Below, in pieces: positions 1 to 11,073 of a DNA stretch of 64,000 nt (position 1 is the stretch's first letter; the number at the start of each line of letters is the position of its first letter). The translations under genes and the position numbers were made by a program. The notes under the pieces were generated by a model that saw only the letters and a list, made by a program, of their open reading frames with translations, was not told the DNA's origin and ran no database searches. Origin of the DNA: Thermothelomyces thermophilus ATCC 42464 (Eukaryota > Ascomycota > Sordariomycetes > Sordariales > Chaetomiaceae); contig NC_016472.1 in NCBI RefSeq assembly GCF_000226095.1, positions 1,054,001-1,118,000 of the forward strand. Reading direction: 5' to 3'.

Positions 1-1
1 C

Positions 2-435
2 TCCAGCAATGGCGCTTCTCCAGCACTCGACTACGCTTCCCTCCAAAAGGCGCTCGACCTCCCCAGCCGTCAGGCCCTCGAGGAGCTCGTGATCAGTGCC
101 ATCTACGCCGGCCTCATCAAGGCCCAGCTTAACCCCAAGGCCTCTCGCGTGCAGATCGACAGCGTCTCCCCGCTCCGTGACGTCGCCCCCACAACCATCA
201 GCAGCCTGCTCTCAAGCTTGAAAGCCTGGGCCGGGCGGTGCGATGCAACTCTCGAGTCCCTCTCTTGCCAGATGACCCAGCTCCGGGCCGAAGCCGATCG
301 CCGCGCGGCACGCGCAGCAGCTCGCGCCCGCGAAGTGGATGCGCTGGTGGAAAAGGAGAAAACGGGTGGGCACGCCCCTTACGCCCCTGATAGCACATCA
401 TTTCTCCCCCTTGCTTCTTCTTCTTCTACTACTAG

Positions 436-471
<36 letters not shown>

Positions 472-913
472 ACATTCCGCTGCCCCTCGCAAGAATGCCC
501 GCAATATCAAGCCCCCACCCTCCCACCACACCGGATTGACCCTGAACCCTGGCGACGGCGGCGGCAACGACAACAGTAACATCAGCAACAATGCCTCTTC
601 CTCCATTACATTCACAACCACCACCACCACCACCACCACCACCACCACCACCACTGCTACTACCACCTTGACGAACACGGATAAGGACAGCATGCTGACG
701 GTTGGCGGCGGCAGCAGTTACCTCGCCCCAGGGGCAACAGGCGCAGCAATCACAAACCTCGCCGGTAGCGGCAGCGCGACGGGGCACGAAGTGAGATCGG
801 CGGTGAAACGCGATAGCGCTCACATGAACGGCAGCGATGCGGATACCGACGTCGGCATAGACGGGGGGGAACAGCATGGACGTAGACGACAAAGGACAGA
901 AACGGGCGAGTAG
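2..913 (+). CDS. COP9 signalosome subunit 7 (C-terminal part, 5' truncated)
   Basis: Open in frame from base 2 to the TAG at 911-913, with no start codon in the window, so the gene begins to the left. The first ~75 residues read as the winged-helix end of a PCI domain (YASLQKALDLPSRQALEEL, then LVISAIYAGLIKAQL and SLKAWAGRCDATLES). This resembles CSN7, a scaffold subunit of the nuclear complex that removes NEDD8 from cullins. An Ala/Arg/Glu-rich helix typical of the CSN7 C-terminus follows (about residues 80-120). The remaining ~180 residues are low complexity, with poly-Ala, a poly-Thr run from an (ACC)n microsatellite and a Gly/Ser/Asp-rich tail. Those runs probably vary in length between strains. 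A different PCI protein (eIF3 or proteasome lid) is possible but fits less well. Confidence 0.8.
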
Positions 914-1655
914 ACGGAAGATGGAGGCGTAGAACCGCGCCTCCATTGTCCATACGCAGCACACACACACAGGGGGGAATCGGGGGTCAACGGGCCGAGC
1001 ATGAACATGTCAGTAATGAAATGACGAATAACCCAGGCACGATACGTATAGCACTGCAGGCACAGAATATCACGATAATGAGTCTCGAGGCAGGGAAGAA
1101 CAGGGTGGGTTTCGAGTTCTGTGATTCAGCGCAACTGCAACTATCTGTGTCTGGCGGACGGCCCCTCCAGTGCTTTGAAACGCCCACGACGCTGGGTATT
1201 ACTAGTATATCGTACATTGGCGGCGGCGCAAAATGCAAATAACAAGAGCTTCAAAGACGATAGAGACGGCCGAGCAAGGAAAAGAAAAGCCAGGGTCCTG
1301 GTTTTCGCGAAATAACGCAACCCCAAAAGCTTCGAAAGGAAAAATGATGAGAAAGAATGTATGCTGAGAAGAAGACCGCCATATCCTGAACACCCACCGA
1401 GGCCTCCCTCCCTCCCTCTACCCTGCGCCTACTGAAATCAAATGCAGAGATCGCCACTCCCCCCCTTGACTCCCTCTGGTGGCGGTAAAGGCTTTAGGAA
1501 CAACGTGACGGTCGTGATCGAAGACTTCTTCCCCTGGCTCCTGTCAACCCGCTTTTCCTCTAGAATATTCGCTAGCCTGGGATAGCCGGTATGGGCTGAT
1601 CAAATCGGGAGCGAGGCCAGCTCACAAACTCCCGTGAGCCCAGACCCGCACTCCC
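914..1655. other. Intergenic, convergent 3' ends
   Basis: This lies between the stop of the CSN7-like gene (+) and the stop of the Rax1-like gene (-). It should hold both 3' UTRs. I see only short CA and CT runs and no coding signal. Confidence 0.6.
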
Positions 1656-2860
1656 TCACAGCCGCTTGCCAGGAACCAGGATGAAGAGGACGCAGAGTGC
1701 TGCGTCTACGAGGGCCGTCACGGCCAGAACCATGACCGACCGGCGAGCGAGAAGCTTCCGGACGTAGGGCTCCCGCATTCGGGAAAAGTTGAAGGGGGTG
1801 TACTCGCTCAGTCCGATGAGGGCGAGAATTGGGTCGAGGCAATATTGGTAAGAGGCGAGGCAGTAGACGCCAATGGTGAAGGGGAGGATAAGCTTCGCGA
1901 GAGTTAGCCGAGAACAGTGAAAAGGGGAGCTAAGATGCCATGGCTTACCCAAAGTCTCTCCATCCGGGACTTGTCGAGGAAGATGAGGATGAACGCAGCC
2001 CAGAAACCACCAAACATAGACACAAGCCCTATGATGAGTCGCATGACCATTGTCGGGGGGATCAGGTTGCCAAGCGCCTTCATCCTGAGAAACCCCGGAA
2101 AAGCGTCGCGCTCCATCGCCTGAAAGACATAGTCCTTAGCCACGTCAAACACCTCGGGGTCGTCCCTTCCGAATTCCTCGATAGCTGTTGTGACGTCCTG
2201 AGTGATTGAGCCCGGCAGGGTGATTTCGCGTTCGGCGCCCGGGAGAAGGAAGGTGTAAAGGATCTTCTCGGCAGAGGCTCTGATGTCTTGTCGCGCTACC
2301 GTGTGCGGAGGAGAGGTTGAATCCGTGTTGAGCTCCCGAGGTGTGCTGAGATTCGTGCTCGGGCGGTTCTGTCTCGCGTCGCTGCTAGCCGGGGAGTCGT
2401 GAAGTTCGCGATCCTCGCGTAAGAACGCAGACATTCGAGCATCTTGATCCTTCTCCTTCTCGGTTGCGTACATCGACGGCCCTGGAGCCGAGTAGCTGAG
2501 GTCTCCGAGGCCCTCCAGAATGCCCGATGACCGCTTGGAGGCTCTGTCCAAGTCGGGCGTGCCCACGAGAACGGATCGGCGAAGTTCGCGCACATAGTGA
2601 CGGCAGAGCGACATGTGCTGTGCGACATCCAGCCTGGAATGAGGTTAGAATCTCAAAGGGAGTTGAAAATACGAGGCCAGTTGAACTAACCAGAAATCGA
2701 GGTAGTCGACGGAGCGCTGCTGATCTCTCATGTAGATGTAGAAAGAAAACAAATCAACAGGAGGCAGGGTCCGACGACTGAGAACTTCGAAGAGTGTTGG
2801 TAATCGATTTCGAGGGAAGTCGGATTGGGGAGGGGGATTCGCTGGCGCGTTGTCGGCCAT
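1656..2860 (-). CDS. rax1: Rax1-like RGS-domain membrane protein
   Basis: Three exons: complement(1656..1892, 1949..2633, 2691..2860), 1092 nt, 363 aa. Junctions are DFW|LDVAQHMS (donor GTTAGT) and MERLW|LILPF (donor GTAAGC, branch GCTAAC, unusual AAG acceptor). The N-terminal half reads as an RGS-like fold (PTLFEVLSRRTLPPVDLFSF, VDYLDFWL, later ITQDVTTAIEEFG and VFDVAKDYVFQAME). About three membrane segments follow (VMRLIIGLVSMFGGFWAAF, LILPFTIGVYCLASYQYC, SVMVLAVTALVDAALCVLFI). RGS plus a C-terminal membrane region is the Rax1 architecture: Rax1 acts with Rax2 in bud-site or polarity marking in yeast, and a homologue in Aspergillus is called RgsB (from memory). It is divergent from the eL31 gene. 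The acceptor of intron 2 is the least certain point. Confidence 0.85.
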
Positions 2861-3667
2861 CTTTCCTGGAGCTGAAGAGGGAGTTCGGCTGGGTGATGGG
2901 AGTGAAGATGGGTCGGTGAGGGTAAGAAAGAGAAACTTAAACGATCGATGAATCCAAACGCGTCGAGCTCCGCCTTTATAACCTCATGAGACAGGGTTGT
3001 GACAGCGATCGGGTGCATGCGGTCGCCCAAGAAATTGCGATGGTGCCGCAAAGGTATGTTGTCAAACGGAGCTATGTGACCCAGAGGCAGGAGAGTTTAC
3101 GAGTTTCCGGCTGGTTGTGCTGAAAGGAACGTGTTGTACGCACAGCGTACGGATTGAAGTCGGGTTGCGAAAGGCGATGATGGTAGAATTGGCTTGCGTC
3201 TCGGAGGAGCTCGAACGAACACTCGAGAGGCGCGGTTGCCCCCTGCGATGCGAGAACGTCAAATGAGCAACCGAGCGGGTCATACTCCGTAATTAACATA
3301 ACATACGGAGTACCATGCGAGCTAAAAATGGGTGGAGTCGCGACCGTTCGTCTGAGCCAGGGAGTGCTCGGTTCGTTCGACCGCCCGAGATGGATACGAA
3401 CTTGGCAGCTGACGGTCAGTGTCAACCACTAGCCACATTCGCCGAGCCACAAAATGAAATGGGGCTGGCACACCTAAGCCGACGCCGCCTTTCCACATTA
3501 GGGCAGTTACGCGAGGACTCTGAGCCCAGGCCCGCACTTTCGCATAATTCGCGGAAAAAACCAATGCAAAATTGCCAGAGGTAGGTTTATCGAAACCCAG
3601 CCAAACCGACGATTCCTCGACACCACTCAACCCGACTCCGAGTGCACGAGTTCCCGACGTCGCCAAA
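2861..3667. promoter_or_regulatory. Bidirectional promoter region of rax1 (-) and eL31 (+)
   Basis: About 800 bp separate the rax1 start codon from the 5' UTR intron of the ribosomal protein gene. It contains an inverted repeat, TACTCCGTA at 3283-3291 and TACGGAGTA at 3304-3312, listed separately. No convincing gene is seen. Confidence 0.5.
3283..3312. repeat. Perfect 9-bp inverted repeat TACTCCGTA / TACGGAGTA
   Basis: The two 9-base arms are separated by a 12-base AT-rich spacer and sit between two divergent genes. The motif TACGGAGTA recurs at 26194-26202 in another intergenic region. It could be a protein-binding palindrome or a small dispersed repeat; the sequence alone does not decide. 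Confidence 0.5.
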
Positions 3668-3773
3668 GTACGTAATTGCGTCCTTCATCCTCTCTCGATT
3701 CGGCACGGAGCACTATGCCTCTCGCCCGCGGCATCTCGTCCTTGCAAACACCTGCTAACGGTTGGCTGCCAGA

Positions 3774-4330
3774 ATGTCGTCCCAGAAGCCCTCAGGCAAG
3801 GCCACCCGCTCGGCCATCGCCGACGTGGTCACCCGCGAGTACACCATCCACATGCACAAGCGCGTAGGTGAAGCGAATAATAGACGTTGGAATTCATGTT
3901 GTGCCGGACTGCTGACCGGATGTGCAGCTTCACGGTGTCACCTTCAAGAAGAGGGCCCCGCGTGCGATCAAGGAGATCAAGGCGTTTGCTGCCAAGGCTA
4001 TGGTACGTTCGTTCGATTACGACAACAACCCGACGAATTCGAACCTTGAGATGAAGCTATCCAAGTTTCGATCCGGTCGGTGGAGTGGCAGAAGGGTGGG
4101 CATGAGGCTGACAGTGATGGCATTAGGGCACCTCGGACGTCCGTCTGGACCCCCAGCTGAACAAGAAGGTCTGGGAGCAAGGCATCAAGGGTGTTGGTTA
4201 CAGGCTCCGCGTCCGCATCTCCCGGAGGCGTAACGACGAGGAGGGCGCCAAGGAGAAGCTCTACAGCTACGTGCAGGCCGTCAACGTCAAGAACCCCAAG
4301 GGTCTGCACACGGTTGTTGTCGAGGAGTAA
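3774..4330 (+). CDS. rpl31: 60S ribosomal protein eL31
   Basis: Exons 3774..3863, 3928..4002 and 4127..4330 (369 nt, 122 aa), all joined in phase 0. The protein starts MSSQKPSGKATRSAIADVVT, continues HGVTFKKRAPRAIKEIKAFA and ends with the eL31 core DPQLNKKVWEQGIKGVGYRL and KNPKGLHTVVVEE. Length and motifs match the eukaryotic large-subunit protein near the polypeptide exit tunnel. A 5' UTR intron is likely at about 3668-3772 (GTACGT donor; branch CTAAC and CAG acceptor just before the ATG). A 5' UTR intron plus small early exons is usual for fungal ribosomal protein genes. Divergent from rax1 and convergent with the E2 gene. Confidence 0.96.
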
Positions 4331-4807
4331 GGGATGACGACAAAACCCGGGGGGGATCGAGATTGGGCCGTGGTTCAGTTTCATGGCGGCATTGGGCTTC
4401 TCCGGAGTTCTCGCATGGCATCTAGCTTCCTTTTACGAATACACGGGTTCGTAAAGTACGGCACACCTTCGATACCACAACCACGTCAAAGAACGGTCAA
4501 GGCACAGCGGGGCTGGACAGAGGGGGGTTCGGTCGGAAAACTACCAGAGTGGATGCGCTGGGATTATCTCGCTCATGGACAACCAAATGTCCATTTCAAA
4601 GCCAATGCTTGATGTACTTCAGCCTGCGCCAGTAGCAGACAACGAAGGGATATCCATGAACCAAATCCGCCCTGGCAACGCAAACCCTCCTAACCCAGGG
4701 ACCGATACTCCGTGGGGCGCAATGCCCTGAAAAGAAAACTCCATTCTCCCATGACAACCCGAAAAAAAATAAAAAAAGCCAAGCCCCATGACCCAATTAA
4801 CCTATTT
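4331..4807. other. Intergenic, convergent 3' ends
   Basis: The stretch between the stops of the eL31 gene (+) and the ubiquitin-conjugating enzyme gene (-). No coding signal or notable repeat is seen. Confidence 0.6.
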
Positions 4808-5497
4808 TCAATCGTCCTCGACATCCTTGTGGCGGTCCATAACCTTGGTCTTGAACAGGGCTGGGTCCTTGTCCCACAGCTCAGCAGCCTCGCCGTTCAG
4901 CGGAGAAGCACTGCGAAGGGTTAGTCAGCCTCTCCCGTACAGCGGTAGTGGGCTTCGTACTTGTTTGGCTCTCCCAGCAGAGACTGCAGACTCAGCAACA
5001 CGGTCTGGATGTTGTATGCGGCGGTCCACTTGTCCTTCAAAATGTCGAGGCAGATGCGTCCCGAGAAGTCGACATTGGGGTGGTAGATGGGCGTCCGGAA
5101 GAGCACAGTGGGCGGTGCATACGGGTAGTTGGACGGAAACTCAAAGCTGAGCTTGAACGTGAGCCCGGAGTAGGGCGTGTCGTCGGGACCCTCAATAGTA
5201 GCCCTCCAGGAGAGCAGATTGCCGTCGGCAGAAGGAAAGGCCGACACCCCTGGCGCGGGCGATGTCATGAGCTGCATAAGCTCTGTTTGTAACCTGCGGG
5301 GCTGCGCGTTAGCCATGCGCCCTCACCACTGCGACCTCAGCACTGCGACAGCCGTCTCGAAACCCTCTCCAGCTCGCACGCAGCACTCACCTCTTCGCGG
5401 CATTCTGACCCGGTTCGGCACCTTTCCTTGCGCCGCCAAGCTTGTTGGCTTGGACGCTGCCAGGGACGGCGTTGTGGCCGTCTTCTGCAAAGGACAT
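4808..5497 (-). CDS. Ubiquitin-conjugating enzyme E2 C (APC/C E2)
   Basis: Exons complement(4808..4910, 4961..5293, 5391..5497), 543 nt, 180 aa; human UBE2C is about the same length. The first exon gives [20 protein letters not shown] and joins at [14 protein letters not shown]. The UBC fold shows the SYPY-type patch ([16 protein letters not shown]), the HPN motif (YHPNVD), the active-site Cys in [12 protein letters not shown], the UBE2C-like QSLLGEPNN, and an ending in [12 protein letters not shown]2C/Ubc11 charges ubiquitin for the anaphase-promoting complex, which degrades cyclin B and securin. The gene is divergent from the CHK1-type kinase with ~670 bp between start codons. Intron ends are standard (GTGAGT, GTACGA donors; CAG acceptors). 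Confidence 0.93.
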
Positions 5498-6164
5498 GAT
5501 GGTCTGAAAAGTTGACGGCCGGCAGAGCGGGCAACAGTCAGGCAAATCAAATCAACAAGTGTGCGTAGTAGAGGGATTCAAAGCAAAATGCCTCTTGACA
5601 GATGCTGTTGAGAAAGAAATAATAGGTCAGTCCCTAGGTTCGTGAGGCGTGGATGAAGACGGATTCTAGGGGAAAAGGTGTGTCCCATACCTGTAACAAG
5701 AAAAGACGACGGGCGTCTTGCTGTCTCTTTAAGAGAGAGCAAGACTTGAGATGGCTGGCAAGAGCTAGAGCTCGGGGTTGGCGTTTCTTGCTAAGGATGG
5801 GAAGGCGGCAACCAACTTAAAAAAAAGCCAGCGGCCCGGGCGGGCGTTTCCAGATTCTTGGGCAGGAATGTTTACACTGGACAGAAAGACCTAACTTCTG
5901 CAATGCTCCCCACCAACGCCTAGGTGACGAATGGAGCCCCTCTAGCAACCGGGACACCTAACTAGGCGGGGCCTGGTCCGGGCGCCAAGGCCAGGTTCAG
6001 GCCCGGGTCCATTGCAGCTTGGGACCCAATGAGCCCTCGTTGCTGCCTGCGCCCCAAAACATTGCCCCCTCCGTTCAGGTGCATGAGCGCCCCGAGTTCT
6101 TTCCCCTGATCTGGAGTCACTTTACGCGAGCAACACGCGCCTTCGAGATCTGAACGCGTTCAAG
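5498..6164. promoter_or_regulatory. Shared promoter region of UBE2C (-) and CHK1 (+)
   Basis: About 670 bp between two divergent cell-cycle genes. The part next to CHK1 holds three MluI-box-like cores within 36 bp (ACGCGA near 6124, ACGCGC near 6134, ACGCGT at 6154-6159). C- and G-rich blocks fill the middle. No gene is seen. Confidence 0.5.
6152..6161. promoter_or_regulatory. MCB-like ACGCGT box in a 10-bp palindrome
   Basis: GAACGCGTTC is a perfect palindrome ending 3 bp before the chk1 ATG. ACGCGT is the known binding site of MBF (Mbp1/Swi6), which drives G1/S genes in yeasts. Its position so close to the ATG suggests a 5' UTR or core-promoter site. Function here is inferred. Confidence 0.45.
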
Positions 6165-8320
6165 ATGGCGACAACGGTGAGTGCCCTCTCAGATGCTCAT
6201 GCGAGGCTGTTTGTTTGTAAATCCTTTTCTATTCCCTTTACTGTTTTTTTCTTTTCTCTTCTTTTTTCCTTAGTCTTTGAGTGTGACGCATCGCATCATT
6301 AGTCTCACAGCTTCGATTGTTTTGTTTTCATGGTCGCATTATATTTGTTGACTTTAAATTCGGAGCGTCAAGAGTCATCACCACCTTTGATCGAGAGAAT
6401 ATCAAGCTGAACAATCAATAGATGCAACATTCGCAACTAGACCCTCTCCCACGCGACCTCCCCTTCAGAATTATCTCCAAGACGATTGGGAGGGGCGCAT
6501 ATGCATCGTGAGATTGCTCCCCGGCGCCCACTTATACACCACTCAAGACACACCCCTTGCCCGGGCGCCCCACACTAACAGATCGCAGCATCAAGAAAGC
6601 GATACCCCTTGATGCGCCGTCGCCGGTCTTTGCCGTCAAGCTAATCCACAAGGGCTATGCGATCAGGCAGGGCCGCATCTCTGCGAAGCAGATTGCGATG
6701 GAGGTGTCGCTGCACTCACACATCGGCCAGCACCCAAACATCATTGAGTGGTTCGCCACGGGCGAGGATGCGGTATGGAGATGGATCGCCATGGAGTTTG
6801 CCGAGGGCGGCGACTTGTTTGACAAGATCGAAGCAGACGTCGGAGTACAGGAGGATATTGCGCACCTCTACTTCCTGCAGCTGATCAGCGGTGTCAGCTT
6901 CATGCACTCCAAGGGCGTCGCCCATCGCGACCTCAAGCCCGAGAACATCCTCCTGTCGGAGAGCGGTAATCTCAAGATCGCGGACTTTGGCATGGCAACC
7001 ATGTTCGAGTACAAAGGGGCCAGGAAGCAGAGCAGCACCATGTGCGGAAGTCCGCCTTACGTTGCCCCCGAGGTGTTGCAGTGCGCGAGGCAGGACAGGA
7101 AGTCGGGAGACGGGCCCAAGTACTCGGCCGACCTGGTGGATATCTGGTCCTGCGGCGTCATCCTGTTTGTCCTCCTCGTCGGCAACACGCCGTGGGACGA
7201 GCCGACGTCGGGAAGCTGGGAGTTCCAGGAGTACGTGCGAACTAACGGCCGCAGCACCGACGCGCTCTGGGGGAGGGTGCCTGCCGACGCCCTGTCCCTG
7301 CTCCGGGGCATGATGAACGTCGAGGCGAGCAAGCGATTCTCGTTTGCCCAGATCCGCCAGCACCCGTGGTACACACGGCGCAACCCCCTCCTGACATCGG
7401 ACGGCAAGATCTCGGACCCGGTTGCGCTCGCCACGCGGATGCTCGCCGGCCTGCGCGTCGATCTCAATGCCGAGCCAACCCCATCCCAGCGCCAATCCCA
7501 GCCAGAGGCAATGGATATCGACGCCCACCCCGCCCACGACTGGTCATCCTCCAAGCTCCCGGCCACCCAGCCAGAAACGCCGATCAACGACGTGCTCTTC
7601 GACTGGGAGCGGCCCGCGCCCCGCACTCTCCTAGGCGGCACCTACGCCATCTCCTCCACCCAGCCTCTCGCCACGGGCTCCTCCTCCTCCTCCCTCAGGA
7701 CAGCACTAGCAGGCAACAATAACAACAACCCCCCAAGCTCCGCCGCCGCCGCCGCCGCCGCCGCCCTCGAGGCGCTGGCGGACGAGCCGACAATGAGCCA
7801 GTTCTCGCAGACGCCCGGCGTGCCCCTGTCCCTGACGCAGCACGCCCGCCAGTTCCGCGACATCGTCCCGTCGTACTCGCTCACCCGCTTCTTCTCGGCC
7901 GTGCCCCCCTCGCTGCTGGTCCAGATGCTGCACGACGCGCTGCACCAGCTCAACGTGCCCCTGCCGCCGCCGTCCCGCTCGGCCGCGCCGACGGACCCGC
8001 ACCACCACCAGCACGGCGAGCACGTCGCGACCTTCAAGGTGCGCACCCTGGACGGCAGGCGGCAGGGGCTGCACGGCGACGTCCTCGTCGATCGGTTCCG
8101 GCTGGTCTCGTCGTCGGCGGGCCACCACGGGGGGAAGGAAGAAGAAGAAGAAGAAGGGGGGGAGCTGGAGCTGCTGGAGGTGAGGTTCGTCAAGGTCAAG
8201 GGCGATCCGCTCGAGTGGAGGCGCTTCTTCAAGAAGGTTGCCCTGCTCTGCCGGGATGCCGTGTATAGCGGCGACGGGGGCAACGCGGGGGGGACGGGAG
8301 TTGGGCTGGAACGAGCGTAG
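6165..8320 (+). CDS. chk1: CHK1-type DNA-damage checkpoint Ser/Thr kinase
   Basis: Exons 6165..6176, 6422..6507, 6589..8320 (1830 nt, 609 aa). The first exon codes only MATT; an in-frame ATG opens exon 2, so initiation there is an alternative. The kinase domain spans about residues 17-300: glycine loop IGRGAYASIKKA, VAIK-type lysine in FAVKLIHKG, catalytic loop HRDLKPENILL, DFG in KIADFGMATMF, and CGSPPYVAPEVL. The C-terminus has LTRFFSAVPPSLLVQML and LEVRFVKVKGDPLEWRRFF, which fits the Chk1 KA1 regulatory domain. Linkers contain poly-Ala, poly-Ser and Asn runs. CHK1 is phosphorylated by ATR/Mec1-type kinases and delays mitosis after DNA damage. Intron 1 (245 bp) is long for this window. Divergent from UBE2C. 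Confidence 0.92.
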
Positions 8321-9060
8321 AGCACCAACGATTATTGGCCGGTGGTGGTTGGTGGTGATGATGAAGATAATGATGAGCGGGTGGTGAAAATTGGGAGGAA
8401 TGGATGGATGAATGAACAGTTTTCATGATGATGGGTATGGGATGATTGAACGGAACACACGTTTGGGTTATGGACGCGGCCGGGGCGTATCGGATGTGAA
8501 ATGGAGCGGGCAAACGACTTGTGTTGTTGGGTGTGTGCTCTTTAGGCTTGTTATGACATGCCGGCTTGGTAGGATAATAATAACTAATGGCAGATTGTTT
8601 CTTTTCTTGGTTCATGGGCTCATTTTGTCGCAAGCCGGCATATTAGTTGAGAGTGAATTGCATCATCGAGGAGTAAAGCCGGTGTAAGTGAGGTGAGGTC
8701 CAAGCACACCAGGCTTTTTTCTTTTTTTTTTAAAAAAAAATGCCATGTCGTGGCCACCGAGGGACGGAAAAGGAACTTTATGAAAATACAGAATATATAC
8801 GTCTACAATGGGTGTGTGTGACAAGCCAGTCCACAAGACCTTGCTGACTAGGTGTACAAATGGCCAGGGGAATATATGAAACAGAAAGAAATATGCGTCT
8901 ATGCCAGATATCCTTGCGCGCCGTTGCTATGCAGCCAGCAATCCTCCATGACCAAATTTAAACAAGAAAAAGAAAATAGAGATGGACAGGTTTCGCGCCC
9001 ATGGGAACAGGAGAGGTAAAGAAAAGGGGGTGGCTTGTGGCGGCGTTTCTGATTACGGCA
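8321..9060. other. Intergenic, convergent 3' ends with a T/A homopolymer block
   Basis: Lies between the chk1 stop (+) and the SprT-like gene stop (-). A T-rich run followed directly by an A run (about 8707-8740) sits near the middle. It may serve as a poly(A)-signal-rich region for both genes. No coding signal is seen. Confidence 0.5.
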
Positions 9061-10814
9061 TCAGGGCCGTCTGCCTGTGGGATGCGCATAAACGTAGGAT
9101 GCCGGTGCCTCGTCGGCCGTGTAGACGTAGAGGTGCCGGCCGGCACCGCGGGCTTGTCTCCTCCAGACAGCGGTGTTGGCACTGGTGGTGGTGGTGGTCG
9201 TCGTCGTCATCGTCATCGCGGTGACGGTACCCGGGCCCGGGCCGTCGGCGTAGTGCGCCGTCTCCCACGGGGGGGGACTAGCGGGCCCGGGACTGGGGAA
9301 GCCGCTACGGCTATGATGCAACAGCGTCTCTCTCGTCGGGGTGCCAGGTCTGGTGGAGCTCGGGGAACTGACGCGCCCCCGGTATACCGCCTCCCGGGCG
9401 GGGGTTCCGGGCCTGGAGGGGCTGAGAGATGTGCCCCGGGCAACGTAGGCAACTGCATGGCCGGGTGGACCAAGGGCGCCGGCGCCGCCCCTGAAGTACG
9501 CAACCTCCTGGACGCCGGGGCCGGGGAGTGCCACAGCAGCAGCAGCAGCAGTGACGTATTCCTCCTGATCCGCCGGCATGCCCGAGCAAGGATACACATT
9601 GCCCGGCACGCCGAACCTCCCATCTATCTGGGCATCCCACTTGTCCCAGTTGTCCCACCTGTCCCGCTGGTCCTTGACGACGACGACGCCGCCAACCTCC
9701 TGTCCCCCGTCATAATCCCGCTCCTGGCCTTCCTCCTCCTTCTCCTCCTCCACGTTCTCCTTCTCCCACTGCTGCTGCTGCTGCCCCTGCTCCTCATCCT
9801 CCCCCCTGTTTCCGCCCCCGGACTTTCCGTTCTGGCGGCGGCGATGACGACGGTGGGCTCGGCCGCCGATTCGGAACAGGTCGAGGTCGGCCTCGACCCT
9901 CCTCAGGTACAGGCGGGCGCCGTCGCCGATCCAGTCGTCCATGAGGGCGGCGATGTCGCGGAAGCCTTGCGTGTGGCCGCCGCAGCCCCTTGCGCGGAAG
10001 CCGCAGCAGACGAAGAGGTAGCAGTGGATCAGCTCGTGCAGGAAGGTGCTGATGAGCAGGCGGCGGCTGTAGCGGGGGTCGCGCAGGATGGGCGAGGACA
10101 GGACGATGAGGGTCTCGAAGCCGCGCTGGTGGGCGGCGGCGCGGCGGAGGGCGGTGGTGCCGATGACGCGGCTGTCGTAGCGCGCGCTCGAGGCGTGCGA
10201 CCAGTCCCAGGTGACGCGCTGGCTGAGGCGGCCGTTGAAGAAGATCTCGTTGGCGGCCGAGAAGATGGACTCGAGCGCGTCGTTGTCGAGCGGGTACTCT
10301 GCTTCCTCTTCTTCTTCCTCTTCCTCCTCTTCTCCTTCTTCTTCTTCGCAGTAGCAGCATTCAAAATCGTTGGCCCCTCCTCTCTCTCCTCCTCCTCCTC
10401 CTCCTCCTCCTCCTCCTCCTCCTCCTCCTCCTCCTCTCCCTCCCCCCCAATCTCCTTCCCTCCATCCCTCTTCTTCTTCTTCCTGCCCACGGCCACGGTG
10501 GCAGCTGTGGGAGTGGGAATAGTGGTGACGCCGCCTCCGTGGTGGGAGGGGCCGCGGGCTGATGATGCTCCGGAGGATGCGCTCGTGCTTGGAGTCCGGG
10601 TTGCGCCGGCGGAAGGCAGCCAAGTGATCGCGCACGCGCTGGGCGGCCTCGTGGTCCTCCAGGAGCTCGGTCGAGGCGCACCGCTCGGTGGTGTCCGGGC
10701 GGATGGAGTGGCCCGAGGCAGTCCGCTCCAGCGCCGGGGCGGCAACGGCAGTGCCTGCCGCTTGTGGGGAGAGAACGCGAGCGCACGGGGAGGGGTATGG
10801 GTGATGTGGGTAGC

Positions 10815-10845
<31 letters not shown>

Positions 10846-11073
10846 ATAGAGGTGAGGGAAGCTGAGTGTTGCGTCAACGGCTTTGAAGGCTACCGGGTCG
10901 GCAAACTGGGGGTGATGGGCATATCTCGGCCTCTTGTGCAGGGAGTGGGGGCCATAGTCATCGTGGACCGTCATATCGACACTGCGCCGCTTGGGAGGAT
11001 AGTAGCAGGGACCGTGAGAGGGACGGGGACGGGACGGCGGGTGGCCGTCCCTGTCTGTCACCGGCAGTGCCAT
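9061..11073 (-). CDS. SprT-like domain zinc metalloprotease-like protein
   Basis: A single exon from the ATG at 11073 to the TGA at 9061, 670 aa. The frame is open a little further upstream but has no earlier ATG. The SprT-like core lies roughly in the middle: LDNDALESIFSAANEIFFNG, then HELIH (the HExxH zinc site with catalytic Glu) and a third possible ligand in CGGHTQGF. SprT/Spartan/Wss1 proteins cut DNA-protein crosslinks, but here the zinc ribbon and other partner domains are not evident, so the substrate is unknown. Flanks are strongly biased: His-Pro repeats near the N-terminus, a run of ~16 Gly from a (CTC)n tract, acidic Glu blocks, a Gln run and a Ser/Thr/Pro tail. Fungal SprT-like proteins with disordered flanks are common. 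Confidence 0.8.
10815..10847 (+). repeat. (GAGGGT)n tandem repeat inside the SprT-like gene
   Basis: Five or more consecutive hexamers with GGG blocks every 6 bp on the + strand (the template strand), encoding the His-Pro repeat. It could form a G-quadruplex. It resembles but is not telomeric TTAGGG. Confidence 0.7.

Noticed and set aside
10815-10847. Telomere-like repeat
   Set aside because: The unit is GAGGGT, within a coding frame, and not TTAGGG.
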